A stretch of 64,000 bases of DNA from Chytridium lagenaria (taxonomy: Eukaryota; Chytridiomycota; Chytridiomycetes; Chytridiales; Chytridiaceae): the NCBI GenBank assembly GCA_025449115.1, contig JAHLKC010000028.1, positions 124,001-188,000 of the forward strand, in the 5' to 3' direction. The notes below the pieces were generated by a model. It was not told the origin of the DNA, made no database searches, and was given only the letters and a program-made list of their open reading frames with translations. Below are positions 12,245-23,417 of this stretch, in pieces; the stretch's first letter is position 1, and each line of letters opens with the position of its first letter. Position numbers and translations under genes: made by a program.

Positions 12245-12689
12245 GACTGAACTCTCCCTCTTCAACACAAAGTAATTTTATTAATAAATATTTTGCATAT
12301 TTATTTTAATTATTAATATTTATTTTAAATTAAATTAAATATTTATTTTAATAAATACATGGCACCACCACCACCACCACCACCACTAATACCTAATATT
12401 AATGAATTACGCGTGTGAGAATGAAAAAACAAAAAATTATTAAAAGAAACAAGTTTAATAAAATATTAAAATATAATTTTAAAATATAAAATAAAATATT
12501 AATTGTAATTAATTGACAGACAGCCCATACCATATTGCATCGCATGCATGCTTGCTTTGCTTGCTTGCTTGCTTGCTAATATATATTATTATTATACATA
12601 CATTTATTTATTTAACCCTATTTCACCTCACTACCTATACCTATACATTTCATTCCCGCTTATTACCATCAATACTCACTCACTCACAC
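12245..12689. promoter_or_regulatory. AT-rich divergent promoter region with microsatellites
   Basis: The spacer separates the minus gene starting at 12135 from the plus gene starting at 12690. It contains AAAT/TTTA-rich DNA (12270-12360), a CCA run (about 12366-12385) and a GCTT run (about 12549-12577). No specific factor site is recognisable. Confidence 0.45.
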
Positions 12690-13645
12690 ATGGCCATTGC
12701 ATCCCCACACGTCCCTCCAAACCCCATCATCCATCAACATCATCAACATCATCAACATCAGCATCAAAACCCCATTTCCCCCAATAATCCACCACCAAAC
12801 CCAGATTCTTCAAACCCTCTTCATGGCTCATCCGTCGTCGTTCATTCAAGCAACACTCCCTCGACCACCTCCCACCACCACCCCCACCTCCCGTAAAACA
12901 AATCAAACACGAAACTACCCCTATCCCCACCCCGTCCAACCATACCATCATCCTTGACCCCCCTAAACACTCTGAGAAGCTCAAGCGGATATGGACTTGG
13001 CCATCCAGGAAACGGCGAGAGACTGTAAGGCTATCCCTTCCCACATTATCTCTTCAAGACAACAACAACAACAACAACAAGAACCAGCACCCTTACATGG
13101 ATGACCTCCATCGGCCCCGCATTCGTTTCACCGCTACTGATGCATACCCTTCTCCACCCTCTTCCCCACCATTGATGCCAACCGTCCCACCCCCATCCCC
13201 TGTCATTACCAAAGACCTTTGGAGGACCCCCAGTGTGACGACGAGCGGGGACGAGAGGAGGGTCAGGTGGAGGAGTGATGAAGAGGGGAGGTTGCCGCTT
13301 GTTGTTGGCGCAACTAGGGTGAGGAGATGTGTATCTGTATCTATTGGGGCCACTGGGGTCCGGGATGGGGCGGAGGTTGTTGGGAGACAAAGAAAGGACG
13401 GCGAGGAGGTCTTGGTGAGACACGCGACGGCTCCACCAAGGATTGTGACGCCAAAGAAACGGAATGTGCCCTCTGAAAAGAAACGTGATATTGTGGGTGA
13501 TGTTTTATTGAGTCGTGACAAGGAGGAGGAGGAGGAGATGATAAGAGAGGAGATGAGATGGTGGTGTGGGATGGCGGTTGTGGTGTCTATGGGGGTGATG
13601 GTGTGGAATATGGGGGTTTACGTTGTCATGCTTTTGCCATGGTGA
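12690..13645 (+). CDS. Tail-anchored low-complexity protein
   Basis: ATG at 12690 opens MAIASPHVPPNPII followed by His/Gln repeats. The frame then moves by one, somewhere in the C-run near 12775-12785 or soon after. In the new frame translation is continuous through KLKRIWTWPSRKRRETV, a poly-Asn tract, MDDLHRPRIRFTATDAYP, a Pro/Ser stretch and a charged region. It ends in a hydrophobic segment (WWCGMAVVVSMGVMVWNMGV) only a few residues before the stop at 13645. That layout, soluble body then a last-residue membrane segment, is typical of tail-anchored proteins. Codon bias supports the reading. Function unknown. Confidence 0.55.
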
Positions 13646-14373
13646 TGAAGGAGTTTGGATGACGGACACTAAAGTCTTGCTCCACTTTTTTATTCACATC
13701 TTTTCTCTTCTTTTGTAATTATATCTATATATATATATATATTTCATCGGTTTTATCATACTGCCTAAAGACGTGTTTTGGACTTTATTTGTTTCGGATT
13801 TTTTCTCAGTTGAAAACTAAAAGCCCCCAATCAATCGTAAATTGGCCCCCCTTGATGATGAAAGGTTTAAAAAGGCTGGGTTGAATTGGCTGGTTGGTTG
13901 AAAGCGTGGGGATTTGGTCCGCATTTGTTGACGCTCAACATCTCAATCTCAAACCAAAACAAGATCCACTCCTTGTCTCCCGTTTCTTTACTTTTATTCA
14001 TAGAACGACGACGGACTCGTGAGGACGGCCTGTTTTCTTTTATTGTTGGTAGATTTCTCTTTTTTTTCCATCTTGCTGTCAAGGGACAGAGCAAGGGAGT
14101 AAAGAACCTTAAAAAAAAAAGAGCAAACAAGGGCACAGCAAATTTGGGCTCAACTATTCATACCACCCCAAGCAAACAACCACACTCGACAGACCCATCT
14201 CGAGACGGTTTTGGAGGGTGGAGGAGTGAATGGGGAGTGTGGACAAGAACTCTTGAGACGTCATCCAACGAGCAATCAATCCATTCGGATCCTGTCTCCC
14301 CAAAATCTTTCTTCAACCCTACGTCATTCCTAACCTTCCCCACCCTCTAGCCCCCCAGCCCATACAATAAATA
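13646..14373. other. Intergenic region
   Basis: I see no convincing gene. There is a TA dinucleotide run near 13727-13741. A 154-codon plus-strand ORF (13886-14350) lacks codon bias and ends in Ser/Pro-rich DNA, so I leave it as probable 5' flank. Confidence 0.4.
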
Positions 14374-14577
14374 ATGTCATCAGCCACACTTGTTGATACA
14401 CCGCCTTCAACTTTACGAAAGCCGAGGTCTGCTTCAACGTCGTCGCCTTCTGTTTCATCGGGGATGCCAATGACACCACCTGCGAGTCGGTCGCCGACAC
14501 CTGAGACGATGAAAGTGGAGATGAGGAGGGAAGAGGAGGGAGGTTGTTTTGGGGGGAGGAGAGGAGGAAATGGGAAG
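14374..14577 (+). CDS. Possible first exon of the GRAM-domain gene
   Basis: ATG at 14374 opens a Ser/Thr/Pro-rich frame (MSSATLVDTPPSTLRKPR) that runs into AAG|GTGAGA, a good donor, at about 14577. No other exon is obvious until an acceptor at about 15889, which would give an intron of about 1.3 kb, far longer than others here. It could instead be a separate short gene. The composition matches the low-complexity N-terminus of the downstream GRAM protein, the only reason I link them. Confidence 0.3.
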
Positions 14578-15889
14578 GTGAGATTGATGCTCTGTTAGGT
14601 AGTTTCACTGTTGTTTTGGTAGAATGACGATGAGATGATTTGGTTTTTGGTTTTTTTTCGATTCGCGTAGTGTATTCAATGCTGTTTTTATTTTGGTATG
14701 GGTATTTTAGAGCTTGGTTTGTAGTTGTAGTGAAGTAGAACCCTCGTCTTTTATCATATTGCATGGCCATATTTCATTCCTACAGTGTACATTTATCGGT
14801 ATATTCCCCCCACATTTCCACCCCATCCGTTAACATTGTCATCGTTATGACACAAACATATTTCTTTCTGGACTCTTTTACTCGTAAACACATTTATTTG
14901 ATGATGACGGATAAAGTACGGCAGACAGCTCATCGGCATCACTCGTAAATGGAATGCGGGGGTATATGATCTATGCGCAAAGGGTTGCGTCGGTTTTCGG
15001 TGTTCGGGATGGGCTGGAATTTTAATTGTTGTGGCGTGATGTGATTTTAATTTTTGAGGGTTTTGCGGGTGAATTTTTCCGTTTTTTTTTATAAGTTGCG
15101 GGTGAATTTTCGGTGGTGTATTATAGGTGTTACGTGATTCGGGTTGGTTATTTTTTGGTTTTGGTTTTGCGGATATGCGGATGAGGTGCATAATGGTGAC
15201 GAGTTTATTTATTTATTAAAAAGACGATGGAATGGAACGGAAATGAGAGGTTAAAATATTGGTGGATTTGGTTCTATTTAAAGAACACCTTTTCACTCCC
15301 CACCTCCGCCAGCAACTGTTTACCTCCACTTTTATTCATTCCTACTGCTTTTACCCGCATATTATTTGCAACCCGCACTCCTCATACTTTAGAAAAAGCC
15401 TCTTTTTTTAAATGTCAGCAGTTCCGATGCTGTTGGAGTTGGATGGAGTCTTTCTATTATAATCATTATTACAATGATTTATCCTTTACATCATTTTTAT
15501 AAGAAAAGGGATACGATTCATTTTATTCACTCACTCACTCACTCTCTCTCTCCACTCTCTACCCTTGCACTATCATACCAACCTTGAATACATCCATCAT
15601 TAAAGTTGGCTAAAGAGGTGGATCGGTTTGTAACCTCTGTCGACCTCATTAATATCGTGTACTCTGGATTGGAACCCTTGAAGAATTGTACTGGAAGAAG
15701 AAACAAATACTTGCATTGAATGAACAAAAGGAAATATGCTTTTTCGACTGCATATGGTATTTGATCTGTGCTTCTTTATGCAGTTTTGACTGTTTTTAGT
15801 CATTCTAGATTTTGTATTTGTAGTCTTATTTTTAGCCGGGATCTTTTTTTCTTATCCATTACTTTTCGTCATTCTCTCTTCACTTTAGA
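14578..15889. other. Long non-coding stretch (large intron or 5' flank)
   Basis: There is no codon-biased frame on either strand. The stretch is T-rich, with CACT/CT simple repeats at about 15527-15550. It either separates two genes or is the first intron of the GRAM gene. Confidence 0.4.
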
Positions 15890-17985
15890 ATGCGGCTCCT
15901 GCGATATCCTCCAACGACGTCATTTCCCCATCTACCAACCCACCCTCCACGCGCTCGCGCTCCCCCGACTCCCGCACCTCCCTCTCCCTTCTCCCCCCAA
16001 CTTTAAACAAACGATCCCTCTCCACAACCGCCTCTGAAGAAATCCACCGACGCGGTTGGCATCCGCCTTCCTCTAATAAATCCGAAACCACCACGATCCC
16101 GGCAAATGCATCCCCATGAAAATTGTTGTCGGACTCGATACCTCGCATTATCTCGCGAGGATGCATGATAAAATGCAGGTGCCGTCACCGTCATCCGCTG
16201 TGTCGCCGGCTGTCGCATCACCTGCTATCCCATCACCCTCACTGAATCCATCCCCTACACATCCCATCCGTCTCGTTCGCCGTGTCCGTCGCAGCGTTAA
16301 CGGCTGTTGAAGAAGATCTCTCGTCCACTCCTACTCCGGCTCGATTGTTGGCAACCACGTCCATGGAATCGTTGAACCGACCTCGTCGAATCTCAACGGC
16401 GACAACGGCATCTGCTTATTCGACTTGCTCGTCGTCCCCGTCTATTCATTTGGATGATGAGGAGGGGAACACGGGGGGTGGAGAGACTACTGATGGGGAA
16501 GTTCTTCATCCTCATACTGAGGAGACGGTGCAACGCATTCCGGGGTTGTTGGTGCCACGTCGACCGAAAAGCGCTTCAACCCTGTCAGGTCGTATGTCAC
16601 CCACTTCTACCATCAAGGGTGGCACGCGGTCCTCTGATAACGAGACGACCCTTCGTCGATCCGCCTCAGGAGTCTCATCCTCAGATTCGCCGTCACGTCG
16701 ACAACCTGAACGACAGATGCGAAAGATATTCAAGGGGCTTATACCTGACGATGAGGTGTTTTTTGAAGACCATATGTGTGCGTATCAGAGGGAAAAGGGG
16801 ATGTTGGTGCAAGGGAAGATGTACCTTACGGAAGGGTTTTTGTTGTTTCATGCGAATATTTTGGGGTTTGTGACTAGGGTTGTTGTTGGGTGGGGGGAGG
16901 TGGAAGAGGTGAGGAAGGGGAAGACGGCGTTTGTGTTTCCGAATGCGGTGATTGTGAGGTTGAAGGATCGGGTGGTGAGTTTTGCTGTTTTTGTTTGGTC
17001 ATTTATGTTATGTTTCTATTTTTTTTTATATACTTTATCCAACACTCATGTTTCATCTTGAATATTCTGACAATCATAACAGGACTTTTACTCTTCCTTT
17101 CTTAATCGCGAACAAGCCTACACCAATATCCGCCATCTTATCACCCGTTACCATCAACTCAACCGTCTGCCCCCGCTTCCCTGTTCCTTTACTCTGACAA
17201 CGATATGGCCGCCACCATGCCTGCCTACTCCCCTTCCTCCTCCCCCTCCCCTCCATCTTCCGTCCCATCCTCCCGATCCCCAAGCTTCAACCACGGCGCC
17301 CCTTCCCAACCCGTCCATTCCTCCCTCCTTGCTGCAGCCGCAGCCGCCACCACAGCCGGCACCCCCACCTCCGACATCCCCATCACCGCCCCCATTCGTC
17401 CCAGCGATTCCACCCAAACCCTCCTCGACGACCATGACCCCACGGACGAACCGACCCAACCCCTTTTAACACGTAAATGGCTCCGCACGAAACCCAGCAG
17501 CAAAGATGAATCCTCGAGCTCTGAGCGCGAGATTGAACGACGGTTTCTGGAGCGCGTGAATTCGTTTGATAAACGAGAGTTGGAGAGGGAGGTGCGAGCT
17601 AGAAAACCTTTGCATGCTGTGAAACGGAGGATGGGGAGGATGAAGGAGGGGCACCGCCGCCTTCACCGAGGTTGAGGAAGAGGAGGAGTTGGGGACCTCC
17701 TGTGCCTTTGCAGTTGGAGACGGTGGGGATGGGAGAGGGTGCGGGGTCGCCTTTGTCGCCGTTTTTGAGGAGCCGGAGGGTGGTTGAGGAGCCTGAACGT
17801 GTTGCTGTTGCTGTTGGGGAGGGGAGTGGAAAGGGGATGAAAGGGTTTTGGCGGTGGTTGTGGGGATGGTTGTGATTGTGTGTTGTGTTTTGGCGGTGGG
17901 GAGTAGTGTTGTGATTTGGAGGGTTGGGAGGGTTGTGAGAGTTTTGGAGGAGGTGGCGGGGGTAGGGTCTATTGTGATGGTGTGA
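15890..17985 (+). CDS. GRAM-domain protein with C-terminal transmembrane segment
   Basis: The exon from 15890 encodes a Ser/Pro-rich N-terminus that changes frame near 16120 and again near 16280. From about 16700 a GRAM domain is clear: FKGLIPDDEVFFEDHMCAYQ, then KGMLVQGKMYLTEGFLLFHA and KTAFVFPNAVIVRLKDR. An intron (donor about 16975, acceptor 17082) leads to the end of the domain, DFYSSFLNREQAYTNIRHLI. GRAM domains bind phosphoinositides or anionic lipids, often at membrane contacts. After a Ser/Pro/Glu-rich region the frame must shift at the G-runs near 17845 to reveal VVVGMVVIVCCVLAVGSSVV, a transmembrane segment close to the stop at 17983-17985. There is no room for a VASt/StART-like domain, so the architecture is closer to GRAMD2-type proteins than to sterol-transporting Lam/GRAMD1 proteins. 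Confidence 0.7.
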
Positions 17986-18815
17986 ATGGGGTGCCTGGTG
18001 ATGTTAGACGGTTGTTGTTTGGTTGCAACGTGTGTTTTGTCTGAGTTTTTTTTTTATTTTTTCTTTTTTCTATTATTTTTTTTGATTATTTATGAGTGCG
18101 TGGATTCGTATTCTTTTTTTTTTTTCTTTTTTTTTTTTTTTTAAGCCATTGCGTTTCTTGTTTTATGCTATGCGCATCCTGTATTTTATTTTATTTTTCG
18201 TGATGGTCTTGTTTTAGTCTTTATTGCGTCGGTTGGTTGGTTGGGTTGGTTGGGTCTTGAATAACCGTTATTATTATTGATTTCTTTTTCCTGTTTACAT
18301 TGTTTTTGAGATTATGCAAGTGGATAAAAAGACTGTAGAGGATAAAAAGACTGTGTGTGGTGATGTATCTGGGGTATGGTATTTATCAAGGCGATCTTTA
18401 AAGGCTTTTGCTTTGCGCCATATTTATTTTACTTTGCCACAAAGTGTTGTTTGTTTGTCCTGACAATTTCTTGACAAATTTATATTTTAATATTTATGAT
18501 TCAAATGGCTTGTTAAGTTGTTTGGTGGACTGTGCTGAAATGGCGATAACAGCAAAAGGTTGGCAAATTGCTTATTTTATTTTTTATTTTTATTTTTATT
18601 TATTTTATTATTTTAGTGAACTTAGGTATAAAAATAAGAGGATACTTCCCCCATCACTTTATCCATCTAGTTCCATCCATCCATCCATTCAATCTATCCA
18701 TCTATCAATCTATCCAGACTGATACGCATTATCCATCCTCAACTAGATACCATCCATACACGGATACAACTCACATAACACTCAATACCTTGCAGAAAGA
18801 TAGATACAACCCATC
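17986..18815. other. Intergenic region
   Basis: I see no gene. The stretch has long poly-T tracts (about 18118-18143), a GGTT repeat at about 18230-18256 and ATCC/ATCT simple repeats at about 18660-18716 just before the Bcs1-like gene. Confidence 0.5.
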
Positions 18816-20948
18816 ATGTCATCGTTCATGTCGTCGTCTTCGTCTCTTTCATTGGCCTCCCTCCGTAAACACATCTCCCGTCTCAACACTTCCACAAAAG
18901 TCGCCGCATCCCTCACCTTCCTCATCGCACTTGGCCGTCTCGACTCCCTCATCCCCGCTGACCTCCGCGCCCGCTCCCGTTTCCTCTTCTTCCTCTCCTC
19001 CCTGTCCCGCATCTCCCGTCATCCCTTTAAACTCCTCGCAACCCTCCTTAAATCCATCGTCACCTATTTGGAGACAAAAACAACCTTAGGCGGACCCCTC
19101 CATGCTCTTTCCACCCTCCTCACAGATAACCGTCTCGAATCGTTTCTCCTCGCTTACATTCCTACCTCGCATGTCGGAAAACGATTCCATACAGGCGTTT
19201 ACGCTGTTGATATGTTTGTCACGTCTACCTTGGCTACACTCGCCGTCTCCTCCATCACCATGTCGTTGGACGCTTCAAAACATATCATTGAATCTCTCAC
19301 CTCGCCTTTCTCCACCACCGATTCCGTTCAAATCCGCATTGAACACCTTCGTCGTGGTAAATGGTGGTCATGCATCAATGAGCATTACGAGGCTCTTGGT
19401 TGGCTCATCACCAAACAATGCACCTCTCAAAACACTGGGAGACTTTCGTCTCGCCCCTTACGAATCCGAGTTCAAATTCAAAAGCTGTTGACGACAATGA
19501 CGAAGAATCCAACACCAACATCACCGACTTTCATATCCTCCCATCAAACGCCACAACATCCCTCACGTTCACCCACGAATCTCACGAATTCATCGTCACC
19601 TTTGATTTTGATGATATCGACTCTGAAGAAAAATCGAAATCCGATTACAACCCCCGTGAACCCGCCATGATCATTCAACGCAAGCATGGACCTACCAGCA
19701 CCATCTGGATGAAGGAATGGATTGCGAGAGTCACGAATGAGTTTGTAAGGTTTCAGAAATCCAACAAGGTTCGCGGTCGGTATGAGTATGAGGTTGAAGA
19801 GGGGACTTGGGGGTTTGTCCATCAGTTGAATTCTTCAAAAGGGGTGGAGGCTGTTGCGCTCGATCAGAGGCAGGAGGAGTTGTTGATAAAGGATTTGGAG
19901 GCGTTCATGGGGGATAAAGATTTTTATAAGAGGATGGGGTTGCCTTATCGTCGAGGATTTTTGTTCAGGTATGAGAATTTCCTCTTGCTTTGTTTTTTCT
20001 TCTCCGAGGGAATGGGATAAGTGAAGGATTTAACGCTTATTATATTTATTTTATGTTTTGTGTAGTGGCCCTCCTGGTACCGGCAAGACCTCGCTTATCA
20101 ACGCCATCTCTGCCCAATACAACCGCGATATTTGTAAGTACTTTACCACACCTTTCAATCAATACGTCTTTTCTACCAAAACCATTCTCTCTAAATCCTT
20201 TCCTTCTATCTCTTTAGACCAAATGAATCTGAGCGACTTTGAGAACGACAAAACAGCTCCAAAACGCCTTCTCCCGCGTCCCAAAGAACTCTCTCATCGT
20301 GTTTGAAGACGTTGACGCTCAAAGTCGTTGCGTATGGGATCGTGAACGTCGTCGTGCTATCGAGGTCACCGAATTCTCCCTCTCTGTCTCAGCGGGTCTA
20401 CCCCCTGTCCCCAAAAAACCCCTTCAGATGATGACGACAATGCATCGGAATCCTCATCCAGTACCGCCATCATCCCAACCGCACCGCCTGTGTTAAGTTA
20501 TGGTGGCGGTCCAACCCCTCCTCCTGCAAAGGACAAGGCACCCACGTTGGCGACCCTCCTTAATTGCCTTGATGGACACTCCCTCAACGAAAACATCATG
20601 ATCGTCATGACCTCTAACCACCCTGAAGTTCTTGACCCCGCGCTCATCCGTCCTGGTCGGGTTGACCTTCATCTCCGACTTGCGTACATTACACGCTATC
20701 AGATCAACCGCATGTTTGCCAATGTATGTGAGGATCCCACTGCCACTGTCTTTTATCGGGACGGTGAGGAAAGGGATGGGAGGATTGCTTGGGATAGCGT
20801 GGAAGATGGGGTGCTTGCGCCTTGTGATGTGATGAGGATTATGATGTTGTTGAGGAAGGAGAGGGAGAGGATTCCGGAGGCGATTAGAGAGAGGTTTGAG
20901 GAGGTTAAGATGGGGAGGCCTGGGATTGCGAGTGGTGGAAGTGCGTGA
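18816..20948 (+). CDS. BCS1: Bcs1-like AAA ATPase
   Basis: ATG at 18816 opens the frame. An N-terminal region with a hydrophobic stretch (VTSTLATLAVSSITM) precedes the Bcs1-type N domain. Introns lie at 19969-20065 and 20134-20217. The AAA core has Walker A GPPGTGKTS, Walker B plus family signature VFEDVDAQSR, sensor/arginine-finger region MTSNHPEVLDPALIRPGRVD, and a helical C-terminus. Bcs1 translocates the folded Rieske iron-sulfur protein across the mitochondrial inner membrane; fungi also have diverged Bcs1-like paralogues, so substrate is inferred. Between Walker B and TLATLLNCLDG there is a longer acidic/Ser-rich insertion than in yeast Bcs1. Four one-base frame breaks (about 19420, 19490, 20255 in an A4 run, 20415 in an A6/C4 run) interrupt otherwise perfect continuity. 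Confidence 0.85.
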
Positions 20949-21992
20949 GGAAATGTTTTTGTTTTTTTTTTTGTGTGAATGTTGTTCTTATGTATATTGT
21001 TATTGCTTTAAAAGCGTGCCTCTAATAGATTGCGCACATGTTGTTACATGTTGGGTATAAAGTTACGAGTCTGTGTTTTATTATTCTATGACTTCAAAAA
21101 ATGAACTATCAGTTGGTCAAGACCAATAAGATCATTTCAACTTTATCCACAAACTACGTGTTGGAAAAAGGAAAAGAGGGTAATCACCTTTGAACCACGG
21201 AACATGTAAAAAAACCCAATACATACGGTAATAGATAAAGATTCGCCTATGCGTGAAGCAAACCCTTGCTATACGTTCTGATGAGGGGTCAGTTCCGCAA
21301 CTTTCGCGAAGACAAAGAAGACTCTTGCAAAAGATCAGAAACTTACGAAACTTCATTGGTAAAACTCGGCGAATATTCCGCCACTCCCAAAAAGATAAAT
21401 CCACCCACTCCCAGATCCAAGGTTTTTTTTTTTTGGACCAAAGATTGAAAAGAACCAGGGGGTTTTGTCTACTTCAGGAGTGCTGTTCCCTTAATTCTGC
21501 TTAAGTCTGTTGGAACCTTTTTGACGATCAGCATCCAAATGTTCGTCTATCTTCCCAAGTTGGTCATTTGTTTTTTAACTTTACTCTGTAACAAGGAACG
21601 TATCGGAATACAGTGCAGTGTTCAGGACAACTTTTTATTTCACCTTGGGCTGTTCCTGATATTGCGTGTGGATTTTGATTTCCAGAATTCAAGAAATATA
21701 TACGGTGGTTCTGAACGTTGTGTTCTTTATTTTTCAGGCAAACTCCGCCTACTTCCTTTTAGGCTGGCCGTTGTTTTTGTTTGAGTATGTGAACGCAAAC
21801 AAAGTTCACCTGGAAAGGCAAACGTGATAACGGGTTTTGTGAATATACATATCGATAAATACTTTGAAAGTTTCCATATTGCCGCATTCACGATTTTGAC
21901 ATAACATGTTATTCGATTACCGTTCTCGGATTGGCTTCTTATGTGAGAGTAAAGAAAGAGAACTAAAACATCATAGGACTTCTACCCTAAAT
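20949..21992. other. Intergenic region at the boundary between two sequence regimes
   Basis: There is no supportable gene. Short ORFs on both strands lack family motifs. Codon bias and base composition change across this kilobase. Confidence 0.4.
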
Positions 21993-23279
21993 CTATTTTT
22001 TCTTAGTTACTTTCAACGCTGCCTTTGTGGTTTTTGCGACAGGCTTTGGGGACTCCACAATGTTTGAAATTTTCTCCACCTTCCCCTTCTTAGCAGACAC
22101 TCTGCTTGCCGACACGCTGCTGTTCTTCTCAGTGGTTTTCTTCATTTCCTTTTGCACGCCTTCTTCTCCAGCTGGGACTAAGATCGAGTCCTTCTGTGAT
22201 GTGCTTTTCCGGCTAGACGATCCTTTGACGAGGAAAGCGGCGAGATAGCGACAGGCACGGCCTGCGCTACGATTTTAGTTACTTTCTTTACAGCAACTTT
22301 CTCCGCGAGGCAATCGAAAATAGGAAGGTTTGGTGAATGGTCCGTTTTCAAAGCGATGGATTGGACGTTGCTCCAGCCCTCAGGAAGTTTAGAGACAATC
22401 TGCTCTACGGAGTGCATATGTTTGCAACAACCTCGTCGGGAGTCTGAAAGTTTTTGCCAACCTTGACGGAGCTAAGAAACTCGGTTACAATAACACGGTG
22501 AATGAACACGGTGAATGAACTCTTACTTGCAAACCCCTGCGCTGGGTAGAAGAATGCGGATCCAAGCGCAGATTCAATTTCCCTCTTAACCTTTTTGAAC
22601 GTACGTCCACAGTTGCGGGTTGCCTAAAATCTGTCAGTTAAGGTCCAATTATACAAACACAAGACAGAAAAGAGGAGTTCTGAATGCTTACTTCTTTTTA
22701 GTAAAAAACACCTTGCCAAGCAGGGGAGGCAGGAGCGTAACAATCCGCTCGTCTGCAAGGAAAAGGTCGTAGCTTGCACAAAGCTTTCTCTTAGCCTCAT
22801 ACTGTGTGTACTTTGCCTTCAACTTCGATAATCCAATAACCTAATAAACTTAGTATCTATCAAAAGTAAGACGCCCTCACCTTTGAAATCGAAACACCTG
22901 TTTCGGCAACCAAGTTTTTGTATTCTCTCTGAGGGTCCTTTGTAAGAGACACACCTCCGAGTCCTTGTTGATCAAAGAATGCAAAAGCGGTCTGAACAAT
23001 AACCCATTAGGCTACGAACAAGTAGGTAAACATTTCAAAAACGCACATTCTGTGAGGCTTGACTTTACTTGAATCTGGCATCAGCTTTGTTGTGATGATC
23101 ATCCAAAAGCCGTATGAAGTGGGATCCGCAGACGATGACGTCGCGGCATTGTTGGTTTCTTCAAAGCTGACAAGTGAACGGACAGCCTGGGCAACCTTAG
23201 ACGTGAAGAGGCGAGCATCCGTAAGTAAGAGTCAGACTGTCGACATTATAGCGCTTACTTGATCCTGGTCGATACTCAT
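21993..23279 (-). CDS. Ribosomal L1 domain protein, RSL1D1/Utp30/Cic1-like
   Basis: The start at 23279 reads MSIDQDQ, then a 40-nt intron, then [20 protein letters not shown]. Further exons give the L1-domain core: [26 protein letters not shown] sequence, [17 protein letters not shown] and [15 protein letters not shown], followed by [20 protein letters not shown]. The C-terminus is a long Lys/Ala/Ser tail ([20 protein letters not shown]) to a stop at 21993-21995, typical of nucleolar L1-domain factors. The family acts in small- and large-subunit pre-ribosome assembly. One or two frame changes occur near 22200-22420. It lies head-to-head with POL5, another nucleolar ribosome-biogenesis gene, with 138 bp between start codons. 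Confidence 0.85.
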
Positions 23280-23417
23280 CCTGTGAGGTATTCCTGGCTG
23301 TAGTTCTACTGAAAGCTTCAGAGAAATGTCAAATAGAATGAGACTGGTTTTTTTTCAGGCAGTGGTACTTTTTTTTTTTTTTTTTCAAGTTGTCCGAGTG
23401 TTTGTCAGAAAGCAAGA

